This document shows, piece by piece, positions 4,934 to 6,356 of a DNA stretch of 6,356 nucleotides. The notes below the pieces were generated by a model, which was given only the letters and a program-made list of their open reading frames with translations, did no database searches and was not told the DNA's origin. The stretch comes from an uncultured Pseudorhodobacter sp. GTDB taxonomy: Bacteria; Pseudomonadota; Alphaproteobacteria; Rhodobacterales; Rhodobacteraceae. The stretch covers positions 1 to 6,356 of the forward strand of contig CAMFIX010000184.1 in assembly GCA_945952425.1 (NCBI GenBank), given 5' to 3'. Position 1 is the first letter of the stretch. The number at the start of each line of letters is the position of its first letter. The translations under genes were made by a program, and so were the position numbers.

Positions 4934-6356
4934 ATGGAGATTCGCGAGGCTTTGACCTTCGATGACGTTCTGCTCGTTCCCGCCGCCAGCAATGTGCTGC
5001 CCTCGGATGCAGATACCTCGACCTTCGTGACCAAATCCATCCGCATGAACATCCCCTTGCTGTCCAGCGCCATGGACACGGTGACCGAGGCGCGGATGGC
5101 GATTGCCATGGCGCAGGCGGGCGGGATCGGGGTGATCCACCGCAACCTGGATATCGAGGCACAGGCGCGGGAAGTGCGCCGGGTCAAGCGGTTCGAAAGC
5201 GGGGTCGTCTATGCGCCGATCACCCTGCGCCCCGAGCAGACCATGGCCGATGCCAAGGAGCTGATGGAGCGCTACAACATCACGGGCTTCCCGGTGGTCG
5301 ATGCCGAGGGCCGGGTCGTGGGCATCGTGACCAACCGCGACATGCGCTTTGCCAGCGACGACAAGACCCCCGTCAGCGCCATGATGACGCGCGACAACCT
5401 CGCCATCCTGCGCGAGCCCATCGACCGCGCCCAGGCCATTGCCTTGATGAAGCAGCGCCGGATCGAGAAGCTTCTGGTCACCGATGGCAAGGGCAAGCTG
5501 ACCGGCCTTCTGACCTTGAAGGACACCGAGAAGAGCGTCCTGAACCCCCATGCCTGCAAGGACGAGATGGGGCGGCTGCGTGTGGCCGCGGCCTCGACCG
5601 TGGGGGATGCAGGCTTTGAACGCAGCCAGGCGCTGATCGAGGCGGGCGTCGATATGGTGGTGATCGACACGGCCCATGGCCATTCCGAAGGGGTGGCGCG
5701 GGCGGTGGAGCGGATCAAGGCTTTGTCCAACGCCGTGCAGGTCGTGGCGGGCAATGTCGCGACCGGAGAGGCGACGCGGGCGCTGATCGGCGCCGGCGCC
5801 GATGCGGTGAAGGTGGGGATCGGGCCGGGCTCGATCTGCACCACGCGGATCGTGGCGGGCGTGGGCGTGCCGCAGCTGACGGCGATCATGGATTCGGCGC
5901 GCGCCGCCGGGGATGTGCCGGTGATCGCGGACGGCGGCATCAAGTTCTCGGGCGATTTCGCCAAGGCCATCGCGGCGGGGGCCTCTTGCGCCATGGTGGG
6001 CTCTGCCATCGCCGGGACGGACGAATCCCCCGGTGAGGTCATCCTGTGGAACGGGCGGAGCTACAAGGCATACCGCGGGATGGGCTCCTTGGGCGCGATG
6101 GCGCGGGGCTCGGCCGATCGGTATTTCCAGAAGGACGCGGCCAGCGACAAGCTGGTGCCCGAGGGGATCGAGGGCCAGGTGGCCTACAAGGGCCCGGCCT
6201 CGACCGTGCTGCACCAGATGGTGGGGGGCTTGCGCGCCGCCATGGGTTATACCGGCAACCGCACGATTGCCGAGATGCGCCAGAACTGCCAGTTCGTCCG
6301 CATCACCGGGGCGGGGCTGAAGGAAAGCCATGTCCATGACGTGCAGATCACCCGCG
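4934..6356 (+). CDS. guaB: Inosine-5'-monophosphate dehydrogenase (3' end cut by the window)
   Basis: IMP dehydrogenase oxidizes IMP to XMP with NAD+, the committed step of guanine nucleotide synthesis, as a cytoplasmic tetramer or octamer. The 474 visible residues start MEIREALTFDDVLLVP, the standard IMPDH N-terminus. Residues 43-70 (LLSSAMDTVTE, GGIGVIH) begin the TIM barrel. Two CBS domains fill about 92-205, a regulatory nucleotide-binding module. VVIDTAHGHS (242-251) carries the NAD-side aspartate Asp245. GIGPGSICTTR (295-305) carries the catalytic Cys302. ADGGI (332-336) and GMGSLGAM (382-389) bind the IMP phosphate, and Arg396-Tyr397 are the flap residues that activate water. It ends in ESHVHDVQITR, close to the family C-terminus, so roughly ten residues are missing; nothing suggests a broken gene. 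It is divergent from the amidotransferase-like gene. Confidence 0.97.
   Translation, partial: MEIREALTFDDVLLVPAASNVLPSDADTSTFVTKSIRMNIPLLSSAMDTVTEARMAIAMAQAGGIGVIHRNLDIEAQAREVRRVKRFESGVVYAPITLRPEQTMADAKELMERYNITGFPVVDAEGRVVGIVTNRDMRFASDDKTPVSAMMTRDNLAILREPIDRAQAIALMKQRRIEKLLVTDGKGKLTGLLTLKDTEKSVLNPHACKDEMGRLRVAAASTVGDAGFERSQALIEAGVDMVVIDTAHGHSEGVARAVERIKALSNAVQVVAGNVATGEATRALIGAGADAVKVGIGPGSICTTRIVAGVGVPQLTAIMDSARAAGDVPVIADGGIKFSGDFAKAIAAGASCAMVGSAIAGTDESPGEVILWNGRSYKAYRGMGSLGAMARGSADRYFQKDAASDKLVPEGIEGQVAYKGPASTVLHQMVGGLRAAMGYTGNRTIAEMRQNCQFVRITGAGLKESHVHDVQITR

Noticed and set aside
4607..6337. The N-terminal extension of the minus-strand frame that contains the amidotransferase
   Set aside because: Residues before the ATG at 4606 are antisense to guaB and cross the repeat region. 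The ribosome site and family start both place initiation at 4606.

Overview
The window looks like ordinary chromosome of a GC-rich alphaproteobacterium, most likely a member of the Rhodobacteraceae (Rhodobacter or Paracoccus relatives). This placement is inferred from strong G/C bias at third codon positions, from the GuaB and Glk protein sequences, and from an intergenic repeat of a type I recall from that family. No phage, transposase, CRISPR or RNA gene was seen.

Layout. Positions 2-112 (+) are the last codons of an unidentified gene. Positions 113-288 are an AT-richer spacer carrying operator-like motifs, three of them spaced exactly 32 bp apart. It leads into a LacI-family regulator (289-1311, +), followed 87 bp later by a glucokinase (glk, 1399-2361, +). 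Next comes a ten-helix TDT/TehA-like (SLAC1-type) membrane protein (2480-3415, +). It converges on a small four-helix membrane protein (3412-3855, -), and the two stop codons share one CTAG. That small gene lies downstream of a class I glutamine amidotransferase-like gene (3920-4606, -), probably in the same transcript. Positions 4607-4933 are a gene-free divergent intergenic region rich in palindromes and repeats. guaB (IMP dehydrogenase, from 4934, +) then runs off the right edge, lacking only about its last ten residues.

How the parts fit. The LacI regulator and glucokinase form a sugar-responsive pair. The operator cores before the regulator suggest autoregulation, and none is seen before glk, so glk may be transcribed by read-through. 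On the right, guaB makes XMP for GMP synthesis. The divergent amidotransferase-like protein resembles the GATase domain of GMP synthase but is a separate protein with no visible synthetase domain, so its substrate is unknown. The TDT protein is a candidate anion or tellurite-related transporter.

No clearly new multi-gene system is visible. The most interesting signals are non-coding: the 32-bp-phased operator array, an 18-bp perfect palindrome over the ribosome binding site of the amidotransferase gene, and three related repeats before guaB that can form mutually exclusive hairpins.
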